Part shown: in pieces, positions 27,120 through 35,312 of the stretch | How positions within the stretch are numbered: the first letter of the stretch is position 1 | Layout of the letters: each line of letters opens with the position of its first letter | Assembly (NCBI GenBank): GCA_024682395.1 | Contig: JAIKZH010000012.1 | Coordinates: 1 to 64,000, forward strand | Source of the DNA: Bacteroidaceae bacterium | Lineage (GTDB): Bacteria; Bacteroidota; Bacteroidia; Bacteroidales; Bacteroidaceae | Length of the DNA: 64,000 bases | Direction of reading: 5' to 3' | Made by a program: the position numbers and the translations under genes | Notes under the pieces: model-generated | What the model saw: only the letters and a program-made list of their open reading frames with translations | The model's database searches: none | Told to the model about the DNA's origin: nothing

Positions 27120-27820
27120 GAAAATTAGATATACAATCTTTAGCACCTTTGATTAGCTGGCCTCATTTTTTCTATACATGGAATGTGAAAGATAATACAT
27201 CCGAGGCTGATAACCTAAGATGTGAGGCTGAAGCATTTCTCGATAAATATAAAGAGAAATGTAATGTTAATTATATGATTCATACATACGATGTAGTGCA
27301 TGATGGCGATGATATAATTATCAAAACAGATGCTCATTCAAATGTGCGTATTCCTTTTCTCAGACAACAAGTTCCCAATTCAGAAGGTTATTGTTTGTGT
27401 ATATCCGATTTTATTGCAGATAAGGTTACATTATTCGCTACATCTGTGGATCAGATAATGATTAATGATAATGTAGATGATGTGTATTTCTCTTTATTGG
27501 CACAAACGCTGTCGGATAGAATGGCAGAAGCAGCAGCCGAGAAAATTGCAAAGGGAGTACGTCCGGCAGTGGGATATCCGTCAATCCCCGATATGTCCAT
27601 AAACTTCATATTGGACGAACTGATGGATTTTAGTAGGATAGGTGTAGAACTGACCGATAGCGGTATGATGATGCCACATGCTTCAGTCAGTGGCTTTGTT
27701 TTGAATCATCCAAAAGCGCAGTATTTTTCTGTTGGAGATATATCGGAAGAGCAACTTTTGGATTATTCTCAGCGACGCGGTTACACTTATGAACAAACAA
27801 AACGATTTATTCATGCGTAG
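27113..27820 (+). CDS. Stand-alone methionine synthase (MetH) reactivation domain
   Basis: A 235-aa protein that matches only the C-terminal S-adenosylmethionine-binding activation domain of cobalamin-dependent MetH: RPAVGYPSIPD, LTDSGMMMPHASVSGF, HPKAQYFSVG and LLDYSQRRG. In full-length MetH this domain delivers SAM for reductive methylation of inactive cob(II)alamin. Here it is a separate gene, overlapping pyrC by 7 nt, so a MetH that lacks its own activation domain is expected elsewhere in the genome. No other methionine gene lies nearby. Confidence 0.85.
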   Translation: MLGKLDIQSLAPLISWPHFFYTWNVKDNTSEADNLRCEAEAFLDKYKEKCNVNYMIHTYDVVHDGDDIIIKTDAHSNVRIPFLRQQVPNSEGYCLCISDFIADKVTLFATSVDQIMINDNVDDVYFSLLAQTLSDRMAEAAAEKIAKGVRPAVGYPSIPDMSINFILDELMDFSRIGVELTDSGMMMPHASVSGFVLNHPKAQYFSVGDISEEQLLDYSQRRGYTYEQTKRFIHA

Positions 27821-28697
27821 ATTTTTTAAAGCCATATTGATATTTTTTGCAACAATCACAGCGATTGCCGTAATATTGTTTGCTATAGGATATTTTTATG
27901 GTTCTCGTCATTTTATAGTCAAAGAAAATACAATATACATCGATGACTTGCCTGAAGCGTTTGATGGATATCGAATCCTTCAATTCAGTGATTTTCATGC
28001 AGGTGCTTTCCATATGGGACATGAATCCGATGTGGAGGAGATTGTGCGACTGATTAATAGTCAGAATTGCGATGTGATTTTCTTTACAGGCGACCTTGTC
28101 ACCATTAAAGCAAAGGAATTGGATGGTTTTGAAGATCAGTTAAGTAAACTCAAGGCTCCAGATGGTGTCATTTCAATAATGGGGAATCATGATTACAACT
28201 TGTATCAGAGAGAAAACACCGTGGAGATGCATCGTGCAGATACACAAGACCTGATCCGAAGACAAAAGAAACTCGGATGGAATTTGCTGCTGAATGCCCA
28301 TACGTACCTCTATCGTGGAAATGATTCTATTGCTGTTGTGGGTGTTGAGAATGATGGAATAGCCCCTCGTTTCCCTGAATATGGTGATTTGGGAAAAGCT
28401 CAGGCTGGAGTGGATTCATCTGTGTTTAAGGTGTTGCTTAGTCACGATCCTACGCATTGGCGTAGAAAAGTGCTCCCAAATACAAATATAAAACTGATGC
28501 TTGCAGGACATACTCATGCCGGACAGTTTAAGATCTTCGGATGGTCCCCAGTTGCGTTAGTTTATAATGAATGGAGTGGCTTGTATGAGGAAAGCGGACG
28601 TTTCCTATATGTAAACGAGGGTGTGGGATGTGTTCCTGTGCCATATCGTATCGGTGCATGGCCTGAGGTTTCTATAATAACCTTAAGAAAAAAGTAG
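27813..28697 (+). CDS. Membrane-anchored metallophosphoesterase (YkoQ/YaeI-like)
   Basis: A 294-aa protein with one N-terminal transmembrane helix (residues 5-29) and a calcineurin-type catalytic domain outside it. All metal motifs are present: FSDFHAG (D60-x-H62), FTGDLVT, GNHDYN and GHTHAGQF. The frame is open upstream into the previous gene; ATG 27813 (8-nt overlap with the preceding stop) is preferred, with ATG 27789 as an alternative. Homologues act on lipid-linked pyrophosphates or lipid A precursors; the substrate here is unknown. Confidence 0.85.
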   Translation: MRRFFKAILIFFATITAIAVILFAIGYFYGSRHFIVKENTIYIDDLPEAFDGYRILQFSDFHAGAFHMGHESDVEEIVRLINSQNCDVIFFTGDLVTIKAKELDGFEDQLSKLKAPDGVISIMGNHDYNLYQRENTVEMHRADTQDLIRRQKKLGWNLLLNAHTYLYRGNDSIAVVGVENDGIAPRFPEYGDLGKAQAGVDSSVFKVLLSHDPTHWRRKVLPNTNIKLMLAGHTHAGQFKIFGWSPVALVYNEWSGLYEESGRFLYVNEGVGCVPVPYRIGAWPEVSIITLRKK

Positions 28698-28745
28698 AAT
28701 AACATAGCATAATTATTATAGTTGATAATTAAAAAGTAAAAGAGT

Positions 28746-29465
28746 ATGATAAGAATTTTATATACAATCTATTCACTATTGATAGCATGGCCTCTATTTG
28801 CATTGGTCACTGCTGTCGTAGGTATTTTGGTCTTTTTGTCAGCATTGTTTGGCGACAAAACTTATGTATGTTATTATGCTCCTAAAGTGTGGGGAATTAG
28901 TGCTTGTGTATTATTCTTGCTTCCTGTGAAGATTGAAGGACGAGAAAAATTGGATCCAAAGAAATCTTATGTTTTCTTGGCAAATCATCAGGGTTATTTT
29001 GATATATTCCTTGTTTATGGCTTCCTTGGTCATAATTTTAAATGGATGATGAAGGAATATCTTAAGAAAATGCCTTTTGTGGGTATTGCCTGCATCGCAA
29101 GTCGTCATATATTTGTGGGTGACAGCATCTCGTCAATAAGTAAGGCGGTGACTCTTGCACGTGAAACATTACGAGGGGGAATGTCTATGGTTATATTCCC
29201 TGAAGGAACTCGCTCTTATGACGGAAAGATGCTTCCTTTCAAACGAGGTGCATTTATGTTGGCTAATGAGATAGGGCTTCCTATTGTACCAATAACTATT
29301 AATGGTTCGTTCAATGTGTTTAGCAGAAAGGCTAAATTAGTAAAATGGGGACGATTGACTTTAACCATACATGACCCGATTACAGAAGAACAACGTCAAG
29401 GAAAACCTACAAAAGTGATAATGCAAGAGGTGTATGATATTATTGATTCAAAATTAGAAAAATAA
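28746..29465 (+). CDS. plsC: 1-acyl-sn-glycerol-3-phosphate acyltransferase
   Basis: A 239-aa membrane-bound acyltransferase that makes phosphatidic acid. Two N-terminal hydrophobic segments precede the catalytic NHQGYFD box (His81-x4-Asp86) and the acyl-acceptor box FPEGTRS; PIVPITINGS follows. It lies 48 nt after the phosphoesterase gene and may be co-transcribed. Confidence 0.92.
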   Translation: MIRILYTIYSLLIAWPLFALVTAVVGILVFLSALFGDKTYVCYYAPKVWGISACVLFLLPVKIEGREKLDPKKSYVFLANHQGYFDIFLVYGFLGHNFKWMMKEYLKKMPFVGIACIASRHIFVGDSISSISKAVTLARETLRGGMSMVIFPEGTRSYDGKMLPFKRGAFMLANEIGLPIVPITINGSFNVFSRKAKLVKWGRLTLTIHDPITEEQRQGKPTKVIMQEVYDIIDSKLEK

Positions 29466-29609
29466 TAAGGTTATTGTTTCGGCTAATTTTGAGTTTTCAA
29501 TCATCTGTAGATGCAAAATGATATATGTAGCACATCTTTGGCATTTATAGTATAATTCTTATTCGAGTAGTTTGTACGAGTAGTATTAATCAGACTAAGA
29601 TTCATTGAT

Positions 29610-31007
29610 ATGGCAAAAGAAAAAATAGCATATGTATGCAGCTCGTGTGGATATGATAGTCCTAAATGGATAGGCAGATGTCCTTCGTGTGGCGAATGGA
29701 ATACCTTCTCAGAAGTGAGACAAGGTAAGAAATCTTCGTCTGGCAGTGTTCAAAATATGGGATTTGCGCCCGAGATTAAATCCAGTCCTATTCATATAAG
29801 TAAGATTCAGACTGATGCTGAAACACGTATTAATATGAATGATGACGAGTTGAATAGGGTGCTTGGTGGCGGTTTGGTCCCAGGTTCACTCACATTGTTA
29901 GGAGGGGAACCGGGCATAGGCAAGTCAACATTGGTGCTACAAACCATATTAAACCTAAAGGATCATAAGGTCTTATATGTCAGCGGAGAAGAAAGTGCCA
30001 AACAATTGAAGCTAAGGGCTGATAGAATTATTGGTGAACGCGGTCTGAATCCATCTTCTGATATACAAGTTGTATGTGAGGTGATGATTGAAACGATATT
30101 TGAACATGTTAAATCTGTGCAACCCGATCTGCTGGTAATCGACTCCATACAGACAATGGCTACCGAAAATGTAGAAAGTAGTCCTGGTAGTATAAGTCAA
30201 ATACGTGAATGCGCTGCTATGCTTCTGAAATTTGCAAAAGAAAGTGGTATCCCTGTCATCATGATTGGTCATATTAATAAAGAGGGTAGTATTGCTGGAC
30301 CAAAGATTCTTGAACATATGGTAGATACAGTTTTGCAATTTGAAGGTGATCAGCATTATATGTATCGTATAGTCAGAGCCATAAAGAATCGATTTGGAAG
30401 TACTGCGGAGTTGGGTATCTACGAGATGATGTCGGATGGTTTACGTCAGGTTACAAATCCGTCGGAGTTATTGCTCTCTGATACATCGTCAGACGATGCT
30501 TCATTCAGTGGTGTGGCTATAGCCTCTTCAATCGAAGGCGTGCGCCCTTTATTAATTGAAACTCAGGCATTAGTGAGCAGCGCGGCTTATGGTACACCGC
30601 AGCGTTCGGCAACAGGTTTTGATATTCGCAGAATGAATATGTTGCTTGCTGTGTTGGAAAAACGTGTAGGATTTAAAATCAGCCAGAAAGATGTTTATTT
30701 AAATATCGCTGGAGGAATCCGTGTGACCGATCCGGCAATTGATTTAAGTGTTATAGCTGCAGTACTTTCAAGTAATGTAGATACAAGTATCGAACAAGGC
30801 ACATGTATGGCAGGAGAGGTGGGTCTAAGTGGCGAGATCCGTCCTGTGAGCAGAATTCTTCAGCGAATTGCCGAAGCCGAGAAGTTAGGCTTTCGTAGAA
30901 TAATCATACCGCATGCAAATCTTAATGGACTGGATAAGTCAAAATTTAAGATTGAAATAGTCAGCGTGCGTAGAGTGGAAGAGGCTCTCCGTCAGTTGTT
31001 TGGCTGA
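29610..31007 (+). CDS. radA: DNA repair protein RadA
   Basis: A 465-aa RecA-like branch-migration helicase. The N-terminal zinc finger uses Cys10, Cys13, Cys24 and Cys27. Walker A is GGEPGIGKST, the RadA-specific motif is KNRFGS, and the C-terminal third is the Lon-protease-like domain (GGIRVTDPAIDLSV, MAGEVGLSGEIR). Length is normal. It stands alone with a 144-nt upstream gap in which no clear promoter was found. Confidence 0.96.
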   Translation: MAKEKIAYVCSSCGYDSPKWIGRCPSCGEWNTFSEVRQGKKSSSGSVQNMGFAPEIKSSPIHISKIQTDAETRINMNDDELNRVLGGGLVPGSLTLLGGEPGIGKSTLVLQTILNLKDHKVLYVSGEESAKQLKLRADRIIGERGLNPSSDIQVVCEVMIETIFEHVKSVQPDLLVIDSIQTMATENVESSPGSISQIRECAAMLLKFAKESGIPVIMIGHINKEGSIAGPKILEHMVDTVLQFEGDQHYMYRIVRAIKNRFGSTAELGIYEMMSDGLRQVTNPSELLLSDTSSDDASFSGVAIASSIEGVRPLLIETQALVSSAAYGTPQRSATGFDIRRMNMLLAVLEKRVGFKISQKDVYLNIAGGIRVTDPAIDLSVIAAVLSSNVDTSIEQGTCMAGEVGLSGEIRPVSRILQRIAEAEKLGFRRIIIPHANLNGLDKSKFKIEIVSVRRVEEALRQLFG

Positions 31008-31108
31008 TAATTGTTGATAACCATACTATTTGCTATCAAATACATATTACATTTCATAGGATTATATACCATATATCAGATAAAATATATATGGTATGTT
31101 TTGAATAT

Positions 31109-31139
31109 TTGGCTATTATAAAAAATATGATTATATTTG
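31109..31139 (+). promoter_or_regulatory. Promoter of the GH98-like gene
   Basis: TTG at 31109-31111, a 20-nt spacer and TATATTTG at 31132-31139, then an AT-rich leader of about 40 nt. Confidence 0.75.
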
Positions 31140-31182
31140 CAACAAACTAATCATTTAACCAATTAATAATATTAATTTTTTT

Positions 31183-34100
31183 ATGAAAAAGATTACTATC
31201 TATTGCATTCTGCTTGCGTTATTATTTTTCGCACAGATGCAAAAGGCTAATGCCCAATCTCGTCGACCAGTCGACTCCCAACACCCAATGTGGCTTGTAC
31301 ACATTGATGTTTGGAACAAAGCTGACCCACAAAAAATTATTGATTTGATTCCTGCTCAGGTGAAGCCTTTTGTGGTACTCAACCTCTCGCTTTCTTGTCA
31401 GTACGACACAGAGAAGAATGAGTATAAGATGCCACAGAATGCTGTAAAGACTTATAAGTCATGGGCTTCTGTATGTCAGGCAAATAACATGTGGTTTACA
31501 TGTCAGCCAGCCAGTGGTGGACATACTCACATTCAAGACGACGACCTTGAAACTTTTGAATATTTCTTCAAAAAGTATCCTAACTTCCTTGGATGGAACT
31601 ATGCAGAACAGTTCTGGGGATTCAACGAAGCAGGAGATAAGAGTTCAAGTTCCGACGTAACACGTATCGCATTGTTTGCTAACTTGGTTGAAATGTCACA
31701 CAAATATGGTGGCTTCCTTACAGTTAGTTTCTGCGGTAACCAATGGTCTTATCATCTTAGCCCAGTTGGTATGTTGAAACGTAACTCAAAATTGATGGAA
31801 AACTGTAAGAAATATCCTGAAGCAATGCTTTGGCTCTTCAAATATACTACTTCTGCTTGCTGGTATAACAACGAAAGTCAATGTTTCGGTCCTTTCATCG
31901 CAGGTTTGACTACAAACTATGGTGTTCGTTATGACAACTGTGGATGGGACGGAGCTCTTGGTCATTTCTTCGGTGATAACCACTCTCAAAAATATCCAAT
32001 CGCTGCAGGTATTGGTACTGTTATGGAACAAACTTGTGTGAATGGTGGTGCTGTATGGGATGGTCCTGAACTTATCTGGACTCAAGACTTCCGCGGATTG
32101 AGTGACACTACTGTAAACGGATACCGACGTCGTAACTGGGGTACATTCCCTGGATTCGATAATGTATGGGTTGATATGTTCAACAAGATTATCGATGGTT
32201 CATTATATATTCCAACACGTGAAGAAGTTGTTAAAAAAACTAAGATTGCCGTAATCAACAATGTAACTACAGGTAAAGATGAAGATAAATATGCTACTTG
32301 GAGCGACTTATATAATGGATTATATAATCAAGAAGACCCATTCAATAAAGGTTCATTTGATAACAACTATCTCTTCTTAAAGAAGACAGGACGTTATGGA
32401 ACTATTCCACTCGTGCCCGTTCTCTATGATGATTTGGCAAAGAGCATCCCTGTTAAGGTATCTAAATCAAATTATACAAATCGTTGGCCAAATCAAGACA
32501 CAAAAGTTAGCGATTTCAATAGCCAATATCCAGCTGTAAGTTCTGGTGATTTGTTCGTTAACCGTTACAAGAACCAATTGGTAACTTATTACCCTTATTC
32601 ATATTGTAACTCAAAGATAACAGCCTCTGCTACAATTCCACTCCAATACAACACATGTAAGAGTTTGAATCTTACTTGGGGATTACTTAGCTCAGGATAT
32701 GTTCGTGAATATTCAGACCATATTGATTTCTATCTTAATAACTTCCGTACAGATACTGTAGAAAATGTTGTTGACAAGATCGTTGTAAAAGGTGTGTCTT
32801 CAGAACCTTCATACACAGTGACTAAGCGAGTAAATGCAACTTGTACTTCATCTAAGTCATACAATGCATCAGATGAAACATTCACTCTCGAAGTATCTCA
32901 CAATGGTCCAGTTGATGTAGTAATCAATTGCTCTGGTAGCCAAACAGGTAGAAGCACTGATTATATTAACAGTCCAAACCTCTCTCTTGATCTTCCAAAA
33001 CAACCAGAAGACTTCCGTGGTGATATCATCATTGAAGCAGAAGATATGGATTACAAGAATATCAGAAGTTGCGTAACCGACCCATTCGGATGGTATCCTT
33101 CTGTTCATGGTCATGCTGGTAACGGATTTATGGATATGGGTACAAATACAAGCGGTGGTTTGACTCATAAACTCAATGTTAAGGAAACTGGTACATACCG
33201 TATCTCATTGAAATATACAGCTAAGTCATCAGGAACCCTTTCTTCTACAGTTAATGGTGTTAGCAAGACATTTAGAATCGAAAAGACAAGTAGTGTAAAT
33301 GAGTGGAAACGTGCTAAGGTTACAGCTACTCTCCGAAATGGTTCTAACACAATGGTATTCACTAACTCTAACGGTATCGACATGTATATTGATAATGTTA
33401 CATATTGTCCAAATGACATACCAGAAGAGGAATATGATATTATAGTTCGTGAAGTAGAACACGGACGTTTGGTTGCAAGCAAAGAAACTGCTGTTGAAGG
33501 CGATAAGATTACTTTGACTGCATATCCTGACGAAGGCTATAGCTTTGACGGTGTAGAAGTTAAACATGGTAAGATTGAATTAGCTTCTGACTATTCATTC
33601 ATTATGCCTGATGAATACATAACTCTTAGTCCAATCTTCACTGATATGTCAGTTGTTTATTCAATGAATATGTCAGCAACTCTCGCAGGTGAAATTCCTG
33701 AAGGATGGCGTTCAATCCAAGAAGGTGGTGCAATTCGTGATTATCCAGCAAATAACGGCCAAGGTCCACGTGTGATGAGTGGATTCACAGGATTCTCAGG
33801 TAAAGGATTCTACTGGCGCGATGGTAGTGCTGAATATGGACGTTTGAACAACTACAGACTTAATCTCCAACCAGGTTGGTATAAGCTTACATACAATATG
33901 GCTGCATGGAAAGCAGTTCCACAATATAAGGCTTGTATCCTCGATGCGAACAACGATAATCTGATTGCTGAGTCTTCAGCTCGTAATGCAACTCCTAATG
34001 CTGATGGTAACTTTGGCGCAGACTTGTCATCTACAAGTACAGCTGAATTACAGTTCCAGATTACAACTGCTGGTAACTACGTAATCAAGTTCTATAGTCT

Positions 34101-34317
34101 TGATAAGGTTGGTGGATTTGATGAATTCTTACTCCTCGACTGTAAGTTGTCAACTATTCCAGATCCAAACGGAATTAATAATGTAAGAACTTCAACAGGT
34201 TCTTTCGTTAATGGTGGTATCTACAATGTTGCTGGTAACCAAATGACAGGCTTGCAACAAGGTGTCAACATCATACATTCAGCAGACGGAACAACTAAGA
34301 AAGTTCTTGTAAAATAA
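31183..34317 (+). CDS. Secreted GH98-like glycoside hydrolase with CBM, InlB-like repeat and T9SS sorting domain
   Basis: A 1044-aa protein. Signal peptide 1-25. Residues ~30-580 resemble GH98 enzymes (HPMWLVHIDVWNKADP, LNLSLSCQYD, GWNYAEQFWG, VRYDNCGWDG), a family of endo-galactosidases and xylanases acting on branched glycans. Residues ~610-745 look like a CBM6/35-type domain (IIIEAEDMDY and VYIDNV-like ends). Next is an InlB/Listeria-Bacteroides repeat (~755-820), a further beta domain, and a type A T9SS tail (GIYNVAGNQM, GVNIIHSADG, KKVLVK). Codon use favours C-ending codons (AAC, TTC, CTC) more than its neighbours, hinting at high expression. The exact substrate is unknown. Confidence 0.75.
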   Translation: MKKITIYCILLALLFFAQMQKANAQSRRPVDSQHPMWLVHIDVWNKADPQKIIDLIPAQVKPFVVLNLSLSCQYDTEKNEYKMPQNAVKTYKSWASVCQANNMWFTCQPASGGHTHIQDDDLETFEYFFKKYPNFLGWNYAEQFWGFNEAGDKSSSSDVTRIALFANLVEMSHKYGGFLTVSFCGNQWSYHLSPVGMLKRNSKLMENCKKYPEAMLWLFKYTTSACWYNNESQCFGPFIAGLTTNYGVRYDNCGWDGALGHFFGDNHSQKYPIAAGIGTVMEQTCVNGGAVWDGPELIWTQDFRGLSDTTVNGYRRRNWGTFPGFDNVWVDMFNKIIDGSLYIPTREEVVKKTKIAVINNVTTGKDEDKYATWSDLYNGLYNQEDPFNKGSFDNNYLFLKKTGRYGTIPLVPVLYDDLAKSIPVKVSKSNYTNRWPNQDTKVSDFNSQYPAVSSGDLFVNRYKNQLVTYYPYSYCNSKITASATIPLQYNTCKSLNLTWGLLSSGYVREYSDHIDFYLNNFRTDTVENVVDKIVVKGVSSEPSYTVTKRVNATCTSSKSYNASDETFTLEVSHNGPVDVVINCSGSQTGRSTDYINSPNLSLDLPKQPEDFRGDIIIEAEDMDYKNIRSCVTDPFGWYPSVHGHAGNGFMDMGTNTSGGLTHKLNVKETGTYRISLKYTAKSSGTLSSTVNGVSKTFRIEKTSSVNEWKRAKVTATLRNGSNTMVFTNSNGIDMYIDNVTYCPNDIPEEEYDIIVREVEHGRLVASKETAVEGDKITLTAYPDEGYSFDGVEVKHGKIELASDYSFIMPDEYITLSPIFTDMSVVYSMNMSATLAGEIPEGWRSIQEGGAIRDYPANNGQGPRVMSGFTGFSGKGFYWRDGSAEYGRLNNYRLNLQPGWYKLTYNMAAWKAVPQYKACILDANNDNLIAESSARNATPNADGNFGADLSSTSTAELQFQITTAGNYVIKFYSLDKVGGFDEFLLLDCKLSTIPDPNGINNVRTSTGSFVNGGIYNVAGNQMTGLQQGVNIIHSADGTTKKVLVK

Positions 34318-34342
34318 AAATCAGATCACTCTATAAACTCAT

Positions 34343-34368
34343 AAGGTGTGGCATTCGTGCCGCACCTT
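34343..34368 (+). terminator. Terminator of the GH98-like gene
   Basis: AAGGTGTGGCA and TGCCGCACCTT form an 11-bp stem (one G-U pair) around a TTCG tetraloop, followed by TGTGTTTTAAT. Confidence 0.85.
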
Positions 34369-34369
34369 T

Positions 34370-34806
34370 GTGTTTTAATAGTTTCATGCGTTATTGAACT
34401 ATTAAAAGTTATTCCCACATAAGCCACCTTTTTTTGATAATCAAAGAGTAAATTTTAGTCTGTACCAATCCTTATTTTCAATGATTTATAAAGCCTCAAT
34501 AATGATGTGTATATTTGTAATTAATATTATAAAACAAAACATAAAATATACATTTCTACAAACACTTAAACAAAGGTTTATTTTGCTACTTATAAAATAC
34601 AAAACGGACAATTTTTAAGAAAAATATAACAATTTTTGTATTTTTTTGAAGAAAAATTTGGAAGTCTGTTTTTTTTTTTCGTTTTGCATGCTTTTGCGTT
34701 TTTACCACGTAGTTAGCACCTTCTTCCAAAATATCTCACATAATTGAGATATAGGGACAATTTAATCCAACAAGTATTAATAATTAAACACAATCATTTT
34801 TAATTT
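34370..34806. other. AT-rich spacer before the RHS island
   Basis: No gene-sized frame. A TATATTTG box lies at 34510-34517 without a -33 partner, and a long T-run at about 34669-34680. It may hold the promoter of the RHS operon, but none is clear. Confidence 0.5.
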
Positions 34807-35277
34807 ATGAGGAAAGGTTGTTTACGCATTCGTAGGCTTCTGCTATTATTGTTTTTTCTCGGAGCCTCGTATTCTGAGTGTTATTCCCAGCGTGTGATGT
34901 CATTTGGATATGACCAATCAGGTAATATTGTTCATCGCCAATTCACAACGCTTGAAAATTATCTAAGCAGTGCATCATCAAAATATACTGCAAAATTGTA
35001 TTCAAGTCCTACCACAGGTTATGTTCGCATTATAGTGAGCGACGAAAATGGAGTAGTTGGACTTCCATGTGGTGTTAGAGTTTATAGATTAGGAAATATA
35101 ACGGAAGGAGTTGTTGACCTGCGTTTTGACAATGGTGAAGATACTTGTTTCGATATATCCAATCATCCTGATGGTATTTATATAGTCGAGATAGCTGTAG
35201 ATATTAATAGTCGCGATTTTGCAACCCATTCTTACAATACATTACCTGCGGTTAAGATAATTAAACAAAGTAAATAA
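34807..35277 (+). CDS. Small secreted protein: signal peptide, one YD-like motif and T9SS-type C-terminal domain
   Basis: A 156-aa protein. Residues 1-28 are a signal peptide. A single RHS/YD-like motif (YDQSGNIVHRQF, 35-46) comes next. From residue ~63 it follows the Por sorting-tail pattern: YSSPTTGYVRI resembles Y-P-N-P-T-x-G, and ISNHPDGIYIVEI then VKIIKQ match the D-L-S-N-x-P-x-G-I-Y-I-V...K-I-I-K ending. There is no other domain, so it looks like a sorting signal without cargo. It sits 35 nt before the RHS toxin gene, so a role in exporting or displaying that protein is inferred. Confidence 0.65.
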   Translation: MRKGCLRIRRLLLLLFFLGASYSECYSQRVMSFGYDQSGNIVHRQFTTLENYLSSASSKYTAKLYSSPTTGYVRIIVSDENGVVGLPCGVRVYRLGNITEGVVDLRFDNGEDTCFDISNHPDGIYIVEIAVDINSRDFATHSYNTLPAVKIIKQSK

Positions 35278-35312
35278 CCCCTTTTAAATAGAAGAAAAAT
35301 AACATTAGTAAT

